Assembly (NCBI GenBank): GCA_965204465.1 | Contig: OZ241995.1 | Span: forward strand, 434,001-498,000 | Source: CBDBES01 sp965204465 | Lineage (GTDB): Bacteria > Spirochaetota > Leptospiria > Turneriellales > CBDBES01 | Direction of reading: 5' to 3' | Length of the DNA stretch: 64,000 bases | Part shown: piece by piece, positions 26,911-36,401 of the stretch | Layout: every line of letters begins with the position of its first letter | Position numbering within the stretch: position 1 is the stretch's first letter | Position numbers and translations under genes: made by a program | Notes under the pieces: generated by a model | The model's input: only the letters and a program-made list of their open reading frames with translations | Databases searched by the model: none | What the model was told of the DNA's origin: nothing

Positions 26911-27667
26911 ACATCTTTTCCAATAATTTCTCTGGAGAATTTGATTGCATAAAACCAGATCCAATCAACACGGCATCTATTTCAGGAGGCACTTTTTTTA
27001 TATCTTCTGGCTTTTGAAAACCAGATTCAGATACCAGGATCAATTTTTCTTTTATATTGTCTGGCATGATGTTCATTAATCTTTTCGTATTATCCATATC
27101 CAAAGAAAGATCATGCAAGTTACGATTATTGACCCCCAATATTTCAATTTCTCTTATCTGCATAGTTAGTTCGAGGTCTTTTTCATTTTGAATTTCTACC
27201 AGAGCAGGCATATTGTATTCTTTTCCCACTAAGATCAGTTCTTCTAATTGATTCTTAGATAAAACAGTTGATATCAAAAGATAGGCATTGGCATGATAAA
27301 ATCTGGACTCTTTTACTTGTAAGGGATCAATAATAAAATCTTTACGTAATAATGGCAATGAGGTTGTTTTACTTGCTTGCTCCAGATCTCTTAGAGAGCC
27401 TCCAAAATATTTGGATTCTGTTAAAATAGACATTGCAGAAGCATAAGGATGATACATTTGAACTGCTTCTTCTATAGTCATATCGGGTCTCATCGCGCCT
27501 TTTGAAGGACTCTTTCTTTTTAATTCAGCGATGAGAGAGAGATTTTTCTTTTTTTGGATACTTTCTTTAAAATTCCTATTGTTGAGAGGGATATCTGCAT
27601 TTAAAAAAGAAGACCTTGAAGGCAAATTTTTCTTTTTGAAAGATATGATTTCTTTTAAAATACTCAT
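26897..27667 (-). CDS. trpC: Indole-3-glycerol phosphate synthase
   Basis: Fourth step of tryptophan synthesis, closing the indole ring. The 256-residue single-domain protein has LIAELKRKSPSKG near residues 45-57 with catalytic Lys and Glu, LRKDFIIDP with the second Lys, EIQNEKDLELT, LGVNNRNL and VSESGF, in the canonical order. It is not fused to TrpF, whose gene is at the start of the window. It is divergent from the DUF2225 gene, with 52 bases between start codons that must hold both promoters. Confidence 0.96.
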   Translation of the reverse strand: MSILKEIISFKKKNLPSRSSFLNADIPLNNRNFKESIQKKKNLSLIAELKRKSPSKGAMRPDMTIEEAVQMYHPYASAMSILTESKYFGGSLRDLEQASKTTSLPLLRKDFIIDPLQVKESRFYHANAYLLISTVLSKNQLEELILVGKEYNMPALVEIQNEKDLELTMQIREIEILGVNNRNLHDLSLDMDNTKRLMNIMPDNIKEKLILVSESGFQKPEDIKKVPPEIDAVLIGSGFMQSNSPEKLLEKMFGQK

Positions 27668-27719
27668 ATCCCAAAAATTATTTACAAAACCATGTGCAAA
27701 GTAATTTTAGGTAAACCTT

Positions 27720-28631
27720 ATGATCAGAAAAAATGAGAAGACGTCTCCTGAAAAAGAAAAAAAAGTATCTTATAAGACTAAGCAAGAGTCAGCATGCCCT
27801 ATATGCAAGGCAACTCATTTTTACGAAGGCTTACTCTCCGGACGGGGACGATTGATTGCCGGCCCCTTGACAAAAGAGCTTAGAAGAGAATATATTCCAA
27901 GTAAAAAATATGGTACGATCATTCCATTGATATATGCTTTGCAAGTTTGTCCCAAATGTCTTTATGCCGCCTATCCAAAAGATTTTGTGAATATTAAAAC
28001 CGAAGAAGAAATTAAAAAATTAAAGGAAACTGAATCTCATCGATTCAATTTAAGCAATGTCTTGTTTGGTGGATTGGATTTTAATAAAGAAAGAGATCTA
28101 CCTCTAGGGGCATTGTCTTTCGTTTTAGCAATAGATTGCTATCATTTTAGGCATAAATCAATTGCGCCTACTACTAAAAAGGCTATCTCTAGTTTTAGAG
28201 CTGCATGGTTATTTGATGATCTTTTTAAGGAAGTAAATTACAGGCCTTATAATAAAGTAAGTGATTTTTACTACATGGAAGCTGCCAAAGATTATGAAAA
28301 AGCCCTGGAGTATATTCAATCGGGTGAAGAGTCTGCCGATCATGTGTCGTATATGTTGGGACCAGATCTAGACCATAACTGGGGGTATGACGGAGTTTTA
28401 TATTTGAATGCTTTTTTTACTAAAAAATACATCCACGAGTTTGCCGGGGAAAATGAAGAAGATAAAATTGATTTACTCGAAAAAGCCCGCCGATATTTGT
28501 CTAAGATATACGGTTTGGGTAGAGCCAATTCATCCAGGCCAGACCCTATGGTACAGTTGGCTAAAGAACTGTTCGACGAAATTACAGATACGATAGAAAA
28601 TCTCAAAAACGAATACGAAAAAGATAAATAA
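27720..28631 (+). CDS. DUF2225 zinc-ribbon-like protein
   Basis: A 303-residue cytosolic protein with two CxxC pairs (CPIC at 26-29, CPKC at 77-80) that probably bind zinc, followed by a helical domain with TPR-like character (AAWLFDDLFKE, AAKDYEKALEYI, AELF-type repeats). This is the arrangement of DUF2225 proteins common in spirochaetes and Firmicutes. The molecular function is unknown. The tail is Glu/Lys-rich. A 37-bp repeat element lies between it and the next gene. Confidence 0.8.
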   Translation: MIRKNEKTSPEKEKKVSYKTKQESACPICKATHFYEGLLSGRGRLIAGPLTKELRREYIPSKKYGTIIPLIYALQVCPKCLYAAYPKDFVNIKTEEEIKKLKETESHRFNLSNVLFGGLDFNKERDLPLGALSFVLAIDCYHFRHKSIAPTTKKAISSFRAAWLFDDLFKEVNYRPYNKVSDFYYMEAAKDYEKALEYIQSGEESADHVSYMLGPDLDHNWGYDGVLYLNAFFTKKYIHEFAGENEEDKIDLLEKARRYLSKIYGLGRANSSRPDPMVQLAKELFDEITDTIENLKNEYEKDK

Positions 28632-28673
28632 CATCTAATTCCAAAAAGCAGACAAACAAAATTAAGTTTGTTA

Positions 28674-28710
28674 AGATATGTGTACAAAGTACAGCCTAAC
28701 GGCATTGGTT
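28674..28710 (+). repeat. 37-bp intergenic repeat, copy 1
   Basis: Begins AGATATGTGTACAAAGTACA and ends CCTAACGGCATTGGTT. It contains the palindrome TGTAC-AAA-GTACA and a GCC-TAAC-GGC mini-hairpin. Identical 37-base copies are at 43949-43985 and 45211-45247, and a copy lacking the first two bases at 58084-58118. Unlike the others, this copy has no CAGGCT-type IS end on its left. Confidence 0.9.
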
Positions 28711-28735
28711 ATTGTAAGACTATACTAAAATTTAC

Positions 28736-28764
28736 TTGACATTTAGAGTCAATATGTATTTATT
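28736..28764 (+). promoter_or_regulatory. Candidate sigma70-type promoter for the gspC-like gene
   Basis: TTGACA at 28736-28741 is followed after 17 bases by TTTATT (4 of 6 to the -10 consensus), 26 bases before the start codon. Confidence 0.35.
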
Positions 28765-28790
28765 GATTCGTCCTATAAATTATTATTAAA

Positions 28791-29765
28791 ATGAAATATT
28801 TTAAAATAGATTTGAATATGAATAATGCCTTTCTAAGAAAATCATTATCATTTTTTCAGATTATTTCTGACTACATTCGCCACTTGGTCAAGCAGCTTAA
28901 TTATTTAGGCATTATTGCTTTAGGCCTGAGTTTGGGGAAATTTACAAATATGTTGTTTTTATTCTATTTTTCTGGATCTTTAGGAGAAAACTTAACCACC
29001 CAACAATATAAGCCTATTAAAGAAAACGTTTTATCTTCAACATCTGTTTCTGCATCGGTAGATCCATTACAGATCATTGGAGGTGTTTTATTTGCCCCTG
29101 AGCCATTAGTAGAAGAAGAAGTAGAAGAAGAAGTCCCTAAAGAAGAATTAAAAGACTATCTTTTACGAGGGACTGTATCTGGTCATTTTTCTTTTGCCCG
29201 TGCCGTAATCCAGGTATTTGGAGAAAAAGTACCTGTAAAAGAATATGCTACATGGCAAAAAATCGGGCCAGATCGTATTCTATGGATCGGAAGAGAACAT
29301 ATTATCGTTAAGAGAAAAGATAAACGTATTAAGCTAAAAGTAGGAGAAAAAATAAGCCAAATTGTCAAGGAAAGTTTAGAACAAGAAGAGAAAAATAAAA
29401 AGACTGAATCTAAGGTATCCGATAAATCTAGTGGGGATGTAATTAAAAAAGTACTTTCCAGACAAGAAGTAAACAAAATGCTATTAGGAAATCCAGCTAA
29501 AATATATAAAGGAGCTTCTTTTGGTCCGGTATTGGAAAATAATAATATAACTGGCTACAAAGTATACAAGGTAAAGTCAAGCCACTTTTTCTATAAATTA
29601 GGCGCTAGATCTGGTGACATCGTAAGAAAGGTAAATGACTATGAGTTAAGTGATACAGAAAGAATGTTTGAGCTTTGGAAGTCAATGAAAACGGCAGACA
29701 GGGTTAAGGTTGAACTTGAAAGAAGGAAGAAAATCATCAAATACGATTTCAGCATTCAAAATTAA
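28791..29765 (+). CDS. GspC-like type II secretion protein
   Basis: A 324-residue bitopic inner-membrane protein. A membrane helix (LGIIALGLSLGKFTNMLFLF) is near residues 43-63, followed by a Glu-rich linker and the periplasmic homology region (YLLRGTVSGHFSFARAVIQV, about 123-180). The C-terminal PDZ domain (YKVKSSHFFYKLGARSGDIV, then VNDYELSDTE) spans about 235-322. This is the GspC/PulC layout; the protein connects the inner-membrane platform to the secretin. No gspD, gspE or other partners are beside it, so it is an orphan here. Confidence 0.8.
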   Translation: MKYFKIDLNMNNAFLRKSLSFFQIISDYIRHLVKQLNYLGIIALGLSLGKFTNMLFLFYFSGSLGENLTTQQYKPIKENVLSSTSVSASVDPLQIIGGVLFAPEPLVEEEVEEEVPKEELKDYLLRGTVSGHFSFARAVIQVFGEKVPVKEYATWQKIGPDRILWIGREHIIVKRKDKRIKLKVGEKISQIVKESLEQEEKNKKTESKVSDKSSGDVIKKVLSRQEVNKMLLGNPAKIYKGASFGPVLENNNITGYKVYKVKSSHFFYKLGARSGDIVRKVNDYELSDTERMFELWKSMKTADRVKVELERRKKIIKYDFSIQN

Positions 29766-29770
29766 TAAAA

Positions 29771-31144
29771 CTATCTTCTACTTCTGATTCCCCTCCTATC
29801 TTCTCTATATTTTTTTCGTTGTCTGGTCATAGAATAGCTTTGATTCATACGTATTGCATTGGGTAACTTTTTACGAAGGCCTATTTCCCAGAATAATGCT
29901 TTTTTTACTGCTTCTTCATCTTGATTGGCACGGGCGCTTATTTTATACAGAATAAATGCCTCAGGGAAATATATCTTGTCCTTAAATTTTTTTATCCAGC
30001 CTTTTGAATTATTATTTTCTTCTAAGAATTTTTTCTGAACAAGATAAATCTTGGTTATTCTTTCAATTTCGTTGTAGGTCAGGCCAAACTCCTTTCCTAT
30101 ATATGTGATCTTCTCTTTTATTTTCCTTTCATCAAGTTTTTCTTTCTCAGATATTTCTGCTTTTAAATCATTTTTTATAAAATCTGCCACTAAAATACTA
30201 TAATAAATTGTAGTATTCATATCTTCCTGTTCTGCGATCATCTGGTCTGCCAAGGCTAGTTTTCGACCTAAGAGAGTATCCGGAAAACTAACTTTTAAAT
30301 TCAACTTCTCTTTTAGAAGCATTTTATAGGTCTTCGGAAATAATGCTTCGAATAATCCCGTTTCTATCATTTTTTTAAAGAATGAATAAGACTTTCCTGT
30401 CCAAAAAATTTTATTGAATTCCTCATGAAGCCTACTCACGGAAGAACGACGAATGTATTTCTTGTATTTTCGAATGGCTTTTGCTAAAGAAGAGTCTATC
30501 TCAAAATCCAGGATCCCTGCAAACTTAACGGCTCTTAACATGCGCACAGGGTCCTCAGGCAAAGATATATTTGGATAGCCAATGACCCTGATCATTCTTT
30601 CACGAATGTCTTCAAAACCACCTGTATAATCAATAATCGTTTCATTTCTGGTATCAAAGAACAATGCATTTATAGTAAAGTCCCTTCTGGCTGCATCTTG
30701 CTGAAAAGTGCCGTATTGATTATCTTTATGCAAATATAAATCACTCTTGTTTTTAGCTAGTATTCTCGATTTTGGCAAAGAACGGGCAGTAGAGACTTCA
30801 ATAATTTTATTCCCTTTAAAAATAATATGAACAATTTTAAATCGCCTCCCTATGATGCGGCTGTTTGAAAATATTTTTTGTATCTCGGAAGGATGTGCAT
30901 CTGAAACGATATCAAAATCTTTTGGTCTTCGTTTCAATATAATATCTCTGATGCATCCACCTACAACATAGGCCTTATAGCCAAAATGTTGCAAGCGGTG
31001 TACAACTTTCAGAGCATCCACATCTATGGCAGCCTTTCTTACTTCATGAAATTCTTTATAATAACGTTTGCCATCTTGATACTTCAATATTTTGGCTGTA
31101 TCTTGTTTTCTTGTTCTAAAGAATTTTAAAAAGGAATAAAGCAT
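29771..31144 (-). CDS. pcnB: Poly(A) polymerase / CCA-adding enzyme family (PcnB-like)
   Basis: A 457-residue class II nucleotidyltransferase. YVVGGCIRDIILKRRPKDFD (residues 59-78) contains the GG motif and the catalytic DxD, followed by the RRDFTINAL motif and the RMLRAVKFA helix that binds the primer. The basic tail (RQRKKYREDRRGIRSRR at the extreme C-terminus) is typical of PcnB-type poly(A) polymerases rather than CCA enzymes. It would add 3' tails to RNAs destined for decay. A CCA-adding role is the main alternative. It converges on gspC with five bases between stop codons. Confidence 0.88.
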   Translation of the reverse strand: MLYSFLKFFRTRKQDTAKILKYQDGKRYYKEFHEVRKAAIDVDALKVVHRLQHFGYKAYVVGGCIRDIILKRRPKDFDIVSDAHPSEIQKIFSNSRIIGRRFKIVHIIFKGNKIIEVSTARSLPKSRILAKNKSDLYLHKDNQYGTFQQDAARRDFTINALFFDTRNETIIDYTGGFEDIRERMIRVIGYPNISLPEDPVRMLRAVKFAGILDFEIDSSLAKAIRKYKKYIRRSSVSRLHEEFNKIFWTGKSYSFFKKMIETGLFEALFPKTYKMLLKEKLNLKVSFPDTLLGRKLALADQMIAEQEDMNTTIYYSILVADFIKNDLKAEISEKEKLDERKIKEKITYIGKEFGLTYNEIERITKIYLVQKKFLEENNNSKGWIKKFKDKIYFPEAFILYKISARANQDEEAVKKALFWEIGLRKKLPNAIRMNQSYSMTRQRKKYREDRRGIRSRR

Positions 31145-31374
31145 GAGGTTTTTTTGTGGTTAGTTTTTATATTCAATGCGTATTTTCAACAAAAAATTAT
31201 AAAAAGTGAGTAATAACCTTTATGCTGCGAAGAGTAAAAGTGTTCGGTACAAATTAAAAGGTACTAAAAGTATCTTCATTTATAAAAATTTTTCTATACA
31301 GAGAGGCCAAAATTGTAGAATAGGTATTTATGTATAATTTTATTAGTGAGAGAGAGTTTACATTTAAGGAGGCA

Positions 31375-31779
31375 ATGAAATCAACTAAAAAAATTCTGGT
31401 AGTTCTACTCTATGGTGTCTTGCTATGGCTAATACCATTCATCATTGCGGGGACTTTTTACTCAAGAGAAGGTCAACTATTAATAGAAAGATTCCTGTTC
31501 AAATCAATTATGATCGTTTCTCTTTCTATTACACAATCTATCTTGTTGATCTTATATTTTAAAGAAATAATAGAAAATTATTTTCGTGAAGGCTTAATGA
31601 TCGGTCTAATCTGGCTGGCATTGAGCTGTATATTAGATTTTATTATTCTTATTCCAATGATTAAAATGGATATTGATATTACGACATATTTTAATCAAGT
31701 TGGTTTAAGATATTTGGTAATTCCAATATTCAGTATAACGGTCGGTTTTTTAATGGATCGTCAAAAAGTTAAAAGATAA
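31375..31779 (+). CDS. Small four-helix membrane protein
   Basis: A 134-residue protein if it starts at ATG 31375, just after AAGGAGG; an in-frame ATG at 31330 adds 15 residues but has no good ribosome-binding site. Four membrane helices are visible (ILVVLLYGVLLWLIPFIIAG, a middle pair, and LRYLVIPIFSITVGFLM). The pattern YGxLLWLIPF and LRYLVIPI recalls a conserved uncharacterised family of bacteria and methanogens. Function unknown. carA follows after 17 bases. Confidence 0.65.
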   Translation: MKSTKKILVVLLYGVLLWLIPFIIAGTFYSREGQLLIERFLFKSIMIVSLSITQSILLILYFKEIIENYFREGLMIGLIWLALSCILDFIILIPMIKMDIDITTYFNQVGLRYLVIPIFSITVGFLMDRQKVKR

Positions 31780-31796
31780 AGTAGATTTAAGATAGA

Positions 31797-32984
31797 ATGT
31801 CTTTAAAGCATATTGCCCTGGTTCTGGAAGATTCTCATTTTTTTAGAGGGAATCTGATCGGAGAATTACCTTTACAAGGGGCCATTGGAGAAATCATATT
31901 CAATACTTCTATGAGTGGTTATCAAGAAGTAATTACAGATCCTTCTTATAAAAATCAAATTGTTTGTTTTACTTATCCCTCTATCGGAAATTACGGGATA
32001 AATCCTCTGGATAATGAGTCCGATGAACCTTATTTGAGCGGGATCGTTCTTAAAGAACATTGCGAGTATCCATCTAATTATCAAAGTGTAGAGAGCTTAG
32101 AAGTGTTTTTAAAAAAAAAATCTATACCAGGAATTGTTGGAGTGGATACAAGAAAATTAGTAAGGCATATTCGCGAGAAAGGATCTTTGCGGGCGGGTAT
32201 TTTTTATTCCAGCGATAATGGAAAATCAGAGGCCTCTGCTTCAGATACAAAATGGCTGGATGAATGCATCAGAATAGTTCAAGCATCTGAGCCTATAGAA
32301 GGTCAAAATCTTGTCGCAGAATTTAATGGAAACTATATAAATAAATTCTGCAAATACAATGAATATCTTATAAGTAAAGATCGTATGCAATATGATCTAT
32401 GGCCCAGGGTTGCTATATTAGACTTTGGAACGAAGCTGGCCATTGTAAATAGTTTTTTGGAAAACCATATTTATCCTGTAGGATTTCCAGGAGACACGAT
32501 CTGGACAGAATGGTCTGATTTCAATGAGAATGAATTTGATGGTTTCTTTTTATCCAATGGACCAGGTGACCCGGCAATGGTCAAAAATGGCATTCAAAAT
32601 GCTCATTATTTGCTTACTCTTAAGAAGCCAATCTTTGGAATTTGTCTTGGTCATCAGATATTATCCATTGCATTGGGCAGTAGTACTTTTAAAATGAAAT
32701 TTGGACATCATGGAAGTAATCAACCAGTGGCGGCATCTAAAGAGAATTCTGTTTGGATCACTCCTCAGAATCATGGATTTGCTGTTGATGATGCCTTTAT
32801 GAGATCAAACTTAAAGGATATAGATGATTTTCAATTGAACTTGAATGATAAGACAGCCGAGGGCTTTTTTCTCTATAATGAGGATATGAAACTTATCAGT
32901 GTTCAATACCATCCAGAGGCATCTCCTGGACCACATGATGCAAGAATATTATTTCAAAAATTTAAAAAAATGCTGGAAAAATAA
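31797..32984 (+). CDS. carA: Carbamoyl-phosphate synthase small subunit
   Basis: Glutaminase subunit that delivers ammonia to CarB for arginine and pyrimidine synthesis. The 395-residue protein has the N-terminal CPSase_sm domain (FNTSMSGYQEVITDPSY, GVDTRKLVRHIRE) and the class I amidotransferase domain with the nucleophile Cys283 in FGICLGHQ and the catalytic His in QYHPEASPGPHD. It is the second gene of a six-gene operon. carB is not in this window. Confidence 0.96.
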   Translation: MSLKHIALVLEDSHFFRGNLIGELPLQGAIGEIIFNTSMSGYQEVITDPSYKNQIVCFTYPSIGNYGINPLDNESDEPYLSGIVLKEHCEYPSNYQSVESLEVFLKKKSIPGIVGVDTRKLVRHIREKGSLRAGIFYSSDNGKSEASASDTKWLDECIRIVQASEPIEGQNLVAEFNGNYINKFCKYNEYLISKDRMQYDLWPRVAILDFGTKLAIVNSFLENHIYPVGFPGDTIWTEWSDFNENEFDGFFLSNGPGDPAMVKNGIQNAHYLLTLKKPIFGICLGHQILSIALGSSTFKMKFGHHGSNQPVAASKENSVWITPQNHGFAVDDAFMRSNLKDIDDFQLNLNDKTAEGFFLYNEDMKLISVQYHPEASPGPHDARILFQKFKKMLEK

Positions 32985-33007
32985 ATAGCATAATATATAG
33001 TGAATAC

Positions 33008-33523
33008 ATGGATGAGACGATCTATAGTATTTATGTAGAAAATGCAATTGGAGAAAAAATAGAAATAAAAATTGCTCCTTTAATTATGAGAGTTCAGGCT
33101 TATCTGGTTGATCTTTTGTTCTTAGTTTTTTTGCAAGTGCTTATTCTTGGAATTTTTTTCTCTGGCATCTTAGTACATTTAAAAGATTTTATTTCAGGTG
33201 GATATCTTTCTAGTGTTTCTATGGCATTGTTTGTGATCATTAATTTCAGCATTTTGATCTTATATTTTTTGCTGCAAGAATATTTTTGGAATGGGAAAAC
33301 AATTGGAAAGCATTTTTTTAATTTAAGAGTCATTTCTTCTACGGGAGGCGCAATTTCTCTGGTATCATGTTTATGGCGCAATCTTTTAAGAGTCTTAGAA
33401 GTTGGTTATTTCCCATTGATCGCTGGTTTCATTGCTTTTTTTAGTTCTAAAAACCATCGTTTAGGAGATATGATAGGCCTTACGCATGTTATATTTGAAG
33501 AATCTTATGGACCCCAAGAATAA
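33008..33523 (+). CDS. RDD-family membrane protein
   Basis: A 171-residue inner-membrane protein with three to four helices. The RDD signature residues appear as MRVQAYLVDLLFLVFL (Arg and Asp of helix 1), the middle YFWNGKTIGKHFFNLRV motif, and LWRNLLRVLE with HRLGDMIG at the end. Members are implicated in Na+(Li+)/H+ antiport or act as accessory membrane proteins; the exact role here is unknown. It lies between carA and ispH with short gaps. Confidence 0.85.
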   Translation: MDETIYSIYVENAIGEKIEIKIAPLIMRVQAYLVDLLFLVFLQVLILGIFFSGILVHLKDFISGGYLSSVSMALFVIINFSILILYFLLQEYFWNGKTIGKHFFNLRVISSTGGAISLVSCLWRNLLRVLEVGYFPLIAGFIAFFSSKNHRLGDMIGLTHVIFEESYGPQE

Positions 33524-33559
33524 TCTAGCAGTACAGTTTACATTTTATAGTAGTAATAA

Positions 33560-34528
33560 ATGAGCCAAAAAGAGATCATATTAGCAAGTCCGAGGGGATT
33601 TTGTGCTGGAGTAAATCGCGCCATTGATATTGTAGAAACTTCTCTAAAAGTATTTGGTCCCCCGGTATATGTAAAACATGAAATTGTGCATAATCAATAT
33701 GTAGTAAAACAATTAGAAAATAGAGGAGTCATCTTTGTAAATGATATAAAAGAAGTCCCTGAAAAAAGTACGATTATTTTCAGTGCACATGGTGTGCCTC
33801 CTTACACCTGGGAGATGGCAAAAGAAAGAGACTTAGAAATAGTGGATGCTACTTGCCCTCTGGTGACCAAGGTACATCTGGAAGCCAAAAGGTATGCCAA
33901 AGAAAATTATCAAATCCTTTTGATCGGTCATATCAATCATGTAGAAACGATAGGCACTTTGGGAGAAGCCCCTGAGAGAACCACTGTAATTGAATCATTA
34001 AAATGTGTGGAGAAATTGAATTTTACAAAAGAAGACCGGATTGCCTATCTAACACAAACGACATTGTCCGTTTTAGATACCCGTGAAATCATAGAAGCGC
34101 TTACTGAAAAATTTCCTTGGATAGAGTCGCCACAGAAAAGTGATATTTGCTATGCTACTACCAACAGGCAAAACGCCGTCCAGGAGATTGCTCGCCATGT
34201 ACAGATGATACTTGTAATTGGTTCGCAAAATTCTTCTAATTCAAATAGACTGCGTGAACTCTCAGAAAAAATAGGCACTCCTGCTCATTTAATTGAGAAT
34301 TCAGATGCTGTTCAGAGAGAGTGGATTACTTCCGATATTAATAAAATAGGAGTTACTTCAGGGGCATCTGTTCCGGAAGTATTGGTCCAGGGTGTGATCA
34401 GACTTTTGCAAACAAAATTTAATTTTACAAAATTAACAGAATTTAAAGTAACAAGCGAAAATGTTACTTTCAAAATGCCTCGTAAATTAAAAGATAGATC
34501 AGTAGAATATCTTATAAATTCCAAATGA
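33560..34528 (+). CDS. ispH: 4-hydroxy-3-methylbut-2-enyl diphosphate reductase
   Basis: Last enzyme of the MEP isoprenoid pathway, reducing HMBPP to IPP and DMAPP with a [4Fe-4S] cluster. The three cluster cysteines are in GFCAGV (Cys15), DATCPLV and SDICYATTNRQ. HEIVHNQYVV, SAHGVPP and GSQNSSNS complete the substrate pocket. The length of 322 residues is normal. Its stop overlaps the start of the TPR gene by four bases (ATGA arrangement), so translation is probably coupled. Confidence 0.97.
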   Translation: MSQKEIILASPRGFCAGVNRAIDIVETSLKVFGPPVYVKHEIVHNQYVVKQLENRGVIFVNDIKEVPEKSTIIFSAHGVPPYTWEMAKERDLEIVDATCPLVTKVHLEAKRYAKENYQILLIGHINHVETIGTLGEAPERTTVIESLKCVEKLNFTKEDRIAYLTQTTLSVLDTREIIEALTEKFPWIESPQKSDICYATTNRQNAVQEIARHVQMILVIGSQNSSNSNRLRELSEKIGTPAHLIENSDAVQREWITSDINKIGVTSGASVPEVLVQGVIRLLQTKFNFTKLTEFKVTSENVTFKMPRKLKDRSVEYLINSK

Positions 34529-36396
34529 TGTTTATTAAATTTTCTTTTATATCTAAATTCTCTTTTTTGGTATTGCTAATTTATATTACTTCTTCTGCTT
34601 TTGCTCTGGCTGAATTAGATGAAGATTCTCAGGAATTATGGTCAGAAGCGCAAGCATTATATTACCAAAAAAGATATGATAAAGCTTTAGAGGCGTTTAA
34701 CGAATTAAATGAAAAATACCCGCAGGAAGTGAAGTTTGAATTATTATTAACAAATTCATTGGCCGAATTATTAAAGGCAAAGGTATGGCTTGAAAGGGCT
34801 AAAAAATTGATCGAGTTGAAAAGATATAATCATGCTCTGGAAGCCATAAAATATGCTAAACAGGTATTTCCTTTTGAGGAAGAGGTAAGTAAATATTATG
34901 ATACCATCCAAGACATAAAGACGTCTCATCAACCTTTGGCCGATTTGAATCAAAGCCAAAAAACAATATTTGATCAATCTATTGAAAATGCAGAAAAGAA
35001 ATTAAAAACAGGAGATTATGAAGCCGCTCTCAAATTATACGCCAAAGCATTAGAAATTGCCTCTGAATCTACCATTGCTTTGGAAGGATATTCTGAAGCC
35101 CAAAAAAGGCTCTTAGTAAGTCAGAATCAAAACAAGATCAAACGATTGTTAAAAACCGCAGCCAAACTTGAATCCCTATCTAAGCTCATAGAAGCGAAAG
35201 CTGCCTATGAATCTGTTTTGAGACTTGATCCTGGAAATCAAAAATCATTGAAATCAGTTTTGTTACTTCAAAAAGAGATTGAAGAAAAAAGATTACTCAG
35301 CCAAAAGAGAAGTTTAGCAGATCAATATTTTAAAACTGCTAAAAGAAACCTTAAAAATAAAGAATTTGATAGTGCAATTGAACAATATGAGTTAGGTAGA
35401 GAAACTTTGCCAGATTATACAAATTGGAATAAGCTAATTCTTAAAGCTTCTATAGCCAAAGAAAAAGCTAAAAGAAAAAGAGAAGAAAAAATTAGAAACA
35501 AGATAGACAGAGATTACCGCAAAGGAATTGCATTTCTAATAACTGAAAAATTCAAAGAAGCCATTTCCGCTTTTCAGTCTGTTCTTAAAAGCTCTAAGGA
35601 ATTAAATATTACTTCTATTATAGAACCGACGGAAGAATTACTTAAGAAATCTAAAAAAGCGCTACAAACTCAGGAAGAAGAGGTTGTTAATAAAGAGTCT
35701 CCTTATTATGAGTTGGTACAAAGTCTAAAAGCCTTGGGAATCAGGCAATTGGAATTGGGCAATTTTGAATCTGCCAAAAAATATTTTGAAAAGATATTAG
35801 ATTTATTTCCTCATAATCGATTTGCTAATCAAAATATACTGGTCTGTAGAATAAAACTAGAGCCTGGTCTTAGTGGCCAAATTACTTTAGATTTTATCTC
35901 TGAAATTAAATCATCTCTGAGACAAAAAGACTACTCCAAGGCAAGAAGACTTTTAGACATTGTTCGATATATTGATTCTGAAAATACTGAAATTAAAAAA
36001 TTAAAAAGCAGAATTGATAAACTCACTGCCATTTTTACTCAAAACAAGTCAACTGCTGAAATCAATAATTTGTGGCAAAAAGCTTTAAGAGCGCAACAGA
36101 CGAATAACAGAGAAGTAGCAATTAATCTTGCTAAGAGAATTTTAATAGCTGATCCAAGACATTTGAATTCCAGGAGATTACTGACCAGGTTAGAGGGAGG
36201 GGGTATAACACAAAGAACCAATATCCAGATACCTAAAAGAGCTAAAAGAGCATACGCACAAGGTATTCTGTATTATAATAATGGGTCTGTACCCGAAGCA
36301 ATCAAATTTTTTCAATTGGCGGTAAATATTTTCCCGGCGTATACAAAGGCAAACATTGCACTGACAAAATGTAAAAGATATACAAACCTAAGATAA
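34525..36396 (+). CDS. Exported TPR-repeat protein
   Basis: A 623-residue protein with an N-terminal signal or anchor sequence (FSFLVLLIYITSSAFALAEL) and no lipobox cysteine. It is almost entirely tetratricopeptide-type helical repeats: WSEAQALYYQKRYDKALEAF, ENAEKKLKTGDYEAALKLYA, YFKTAKRNLKNKEFDSAIEQ, IRQLELGNFESAKKYFEKIL and a C-terminal YAQGILYYNNGSVPEAIKFF. A Lys/Glu-rich middle is probably coiled. It most likely acts as a periplasmic scaffold. The gene downstream encodes a caspase/CHAT-like protein six bases away, suggesting a functional pair. Confidence 0.8.
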   Translation: MMFIKFSFISKFSFLVLLIYITSSAFALAELDEDSQELWSEAQALYYQKRYDKALEAFNELNEKYPQEVKFELLLTNSLAELLKAKVWLERAKKLIELKRYNHALEAIKYAKQVFPFEEEVSKYYDTIQDIKTSHQPLADLNQSQKTIFDQSIENAEKKLKTGDYEAALKLYAKALEIASESTIALEGYSEAQKRLLVSQNQNKIKRLLKTAAKLESLSKLIEAKAAYESVLRLDPGNQKSLKSVLLLQKEIEEKRLLSQKRSLADQYFKTAKRNLKNKEFDSAIEQYELGRETLPDYTNWNKLILKASIAKEKAKRKREEKIRNKIDRDYRKGIAFLITEKFKEAISAFQSVLKSSKELNITSIIEPTEELLKKSKKALQTQEEEVVNKESPYYELVQSLKALGIRQLELGNFESAKKYFEKILDLFPHNRFANQNILVCRIKLEPGLSGQITLDFISEIKSSLRQKDYSKARRLLDIVRYIDSENTEIKKLKSRIDKLTAIFTQNKSTAEINNLWQKALRAQQTNNREVAINLAKRILIADPRHLNSRRLLTRLEGGGITQRTNIQIPKRAKRAYAQGILYYNNGSVPEAIKFFQLAVNIFPAYTKANIALTKCKRYTNLR

Positions 36397-36401
36397 TTTT
36401 C

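Noticed and set aside
26911..26964. The ATG start of the polytopic membrane protein inside trpC
   Set aside because: The region encodes conserved TrpC C-terminal residues in the other frame; the TTG at 26910 with GGAAAAG is more plausible.
28674..28710. The 37-bp repeats as integron attC sites, because GCCTAAC fits the RYYYAAC core
   Set aside because: The complementary GTTRRRY core and the long imperfect palindrome between them are missing, the copies are identical rather than variable, and there is no integrase or cassette array.
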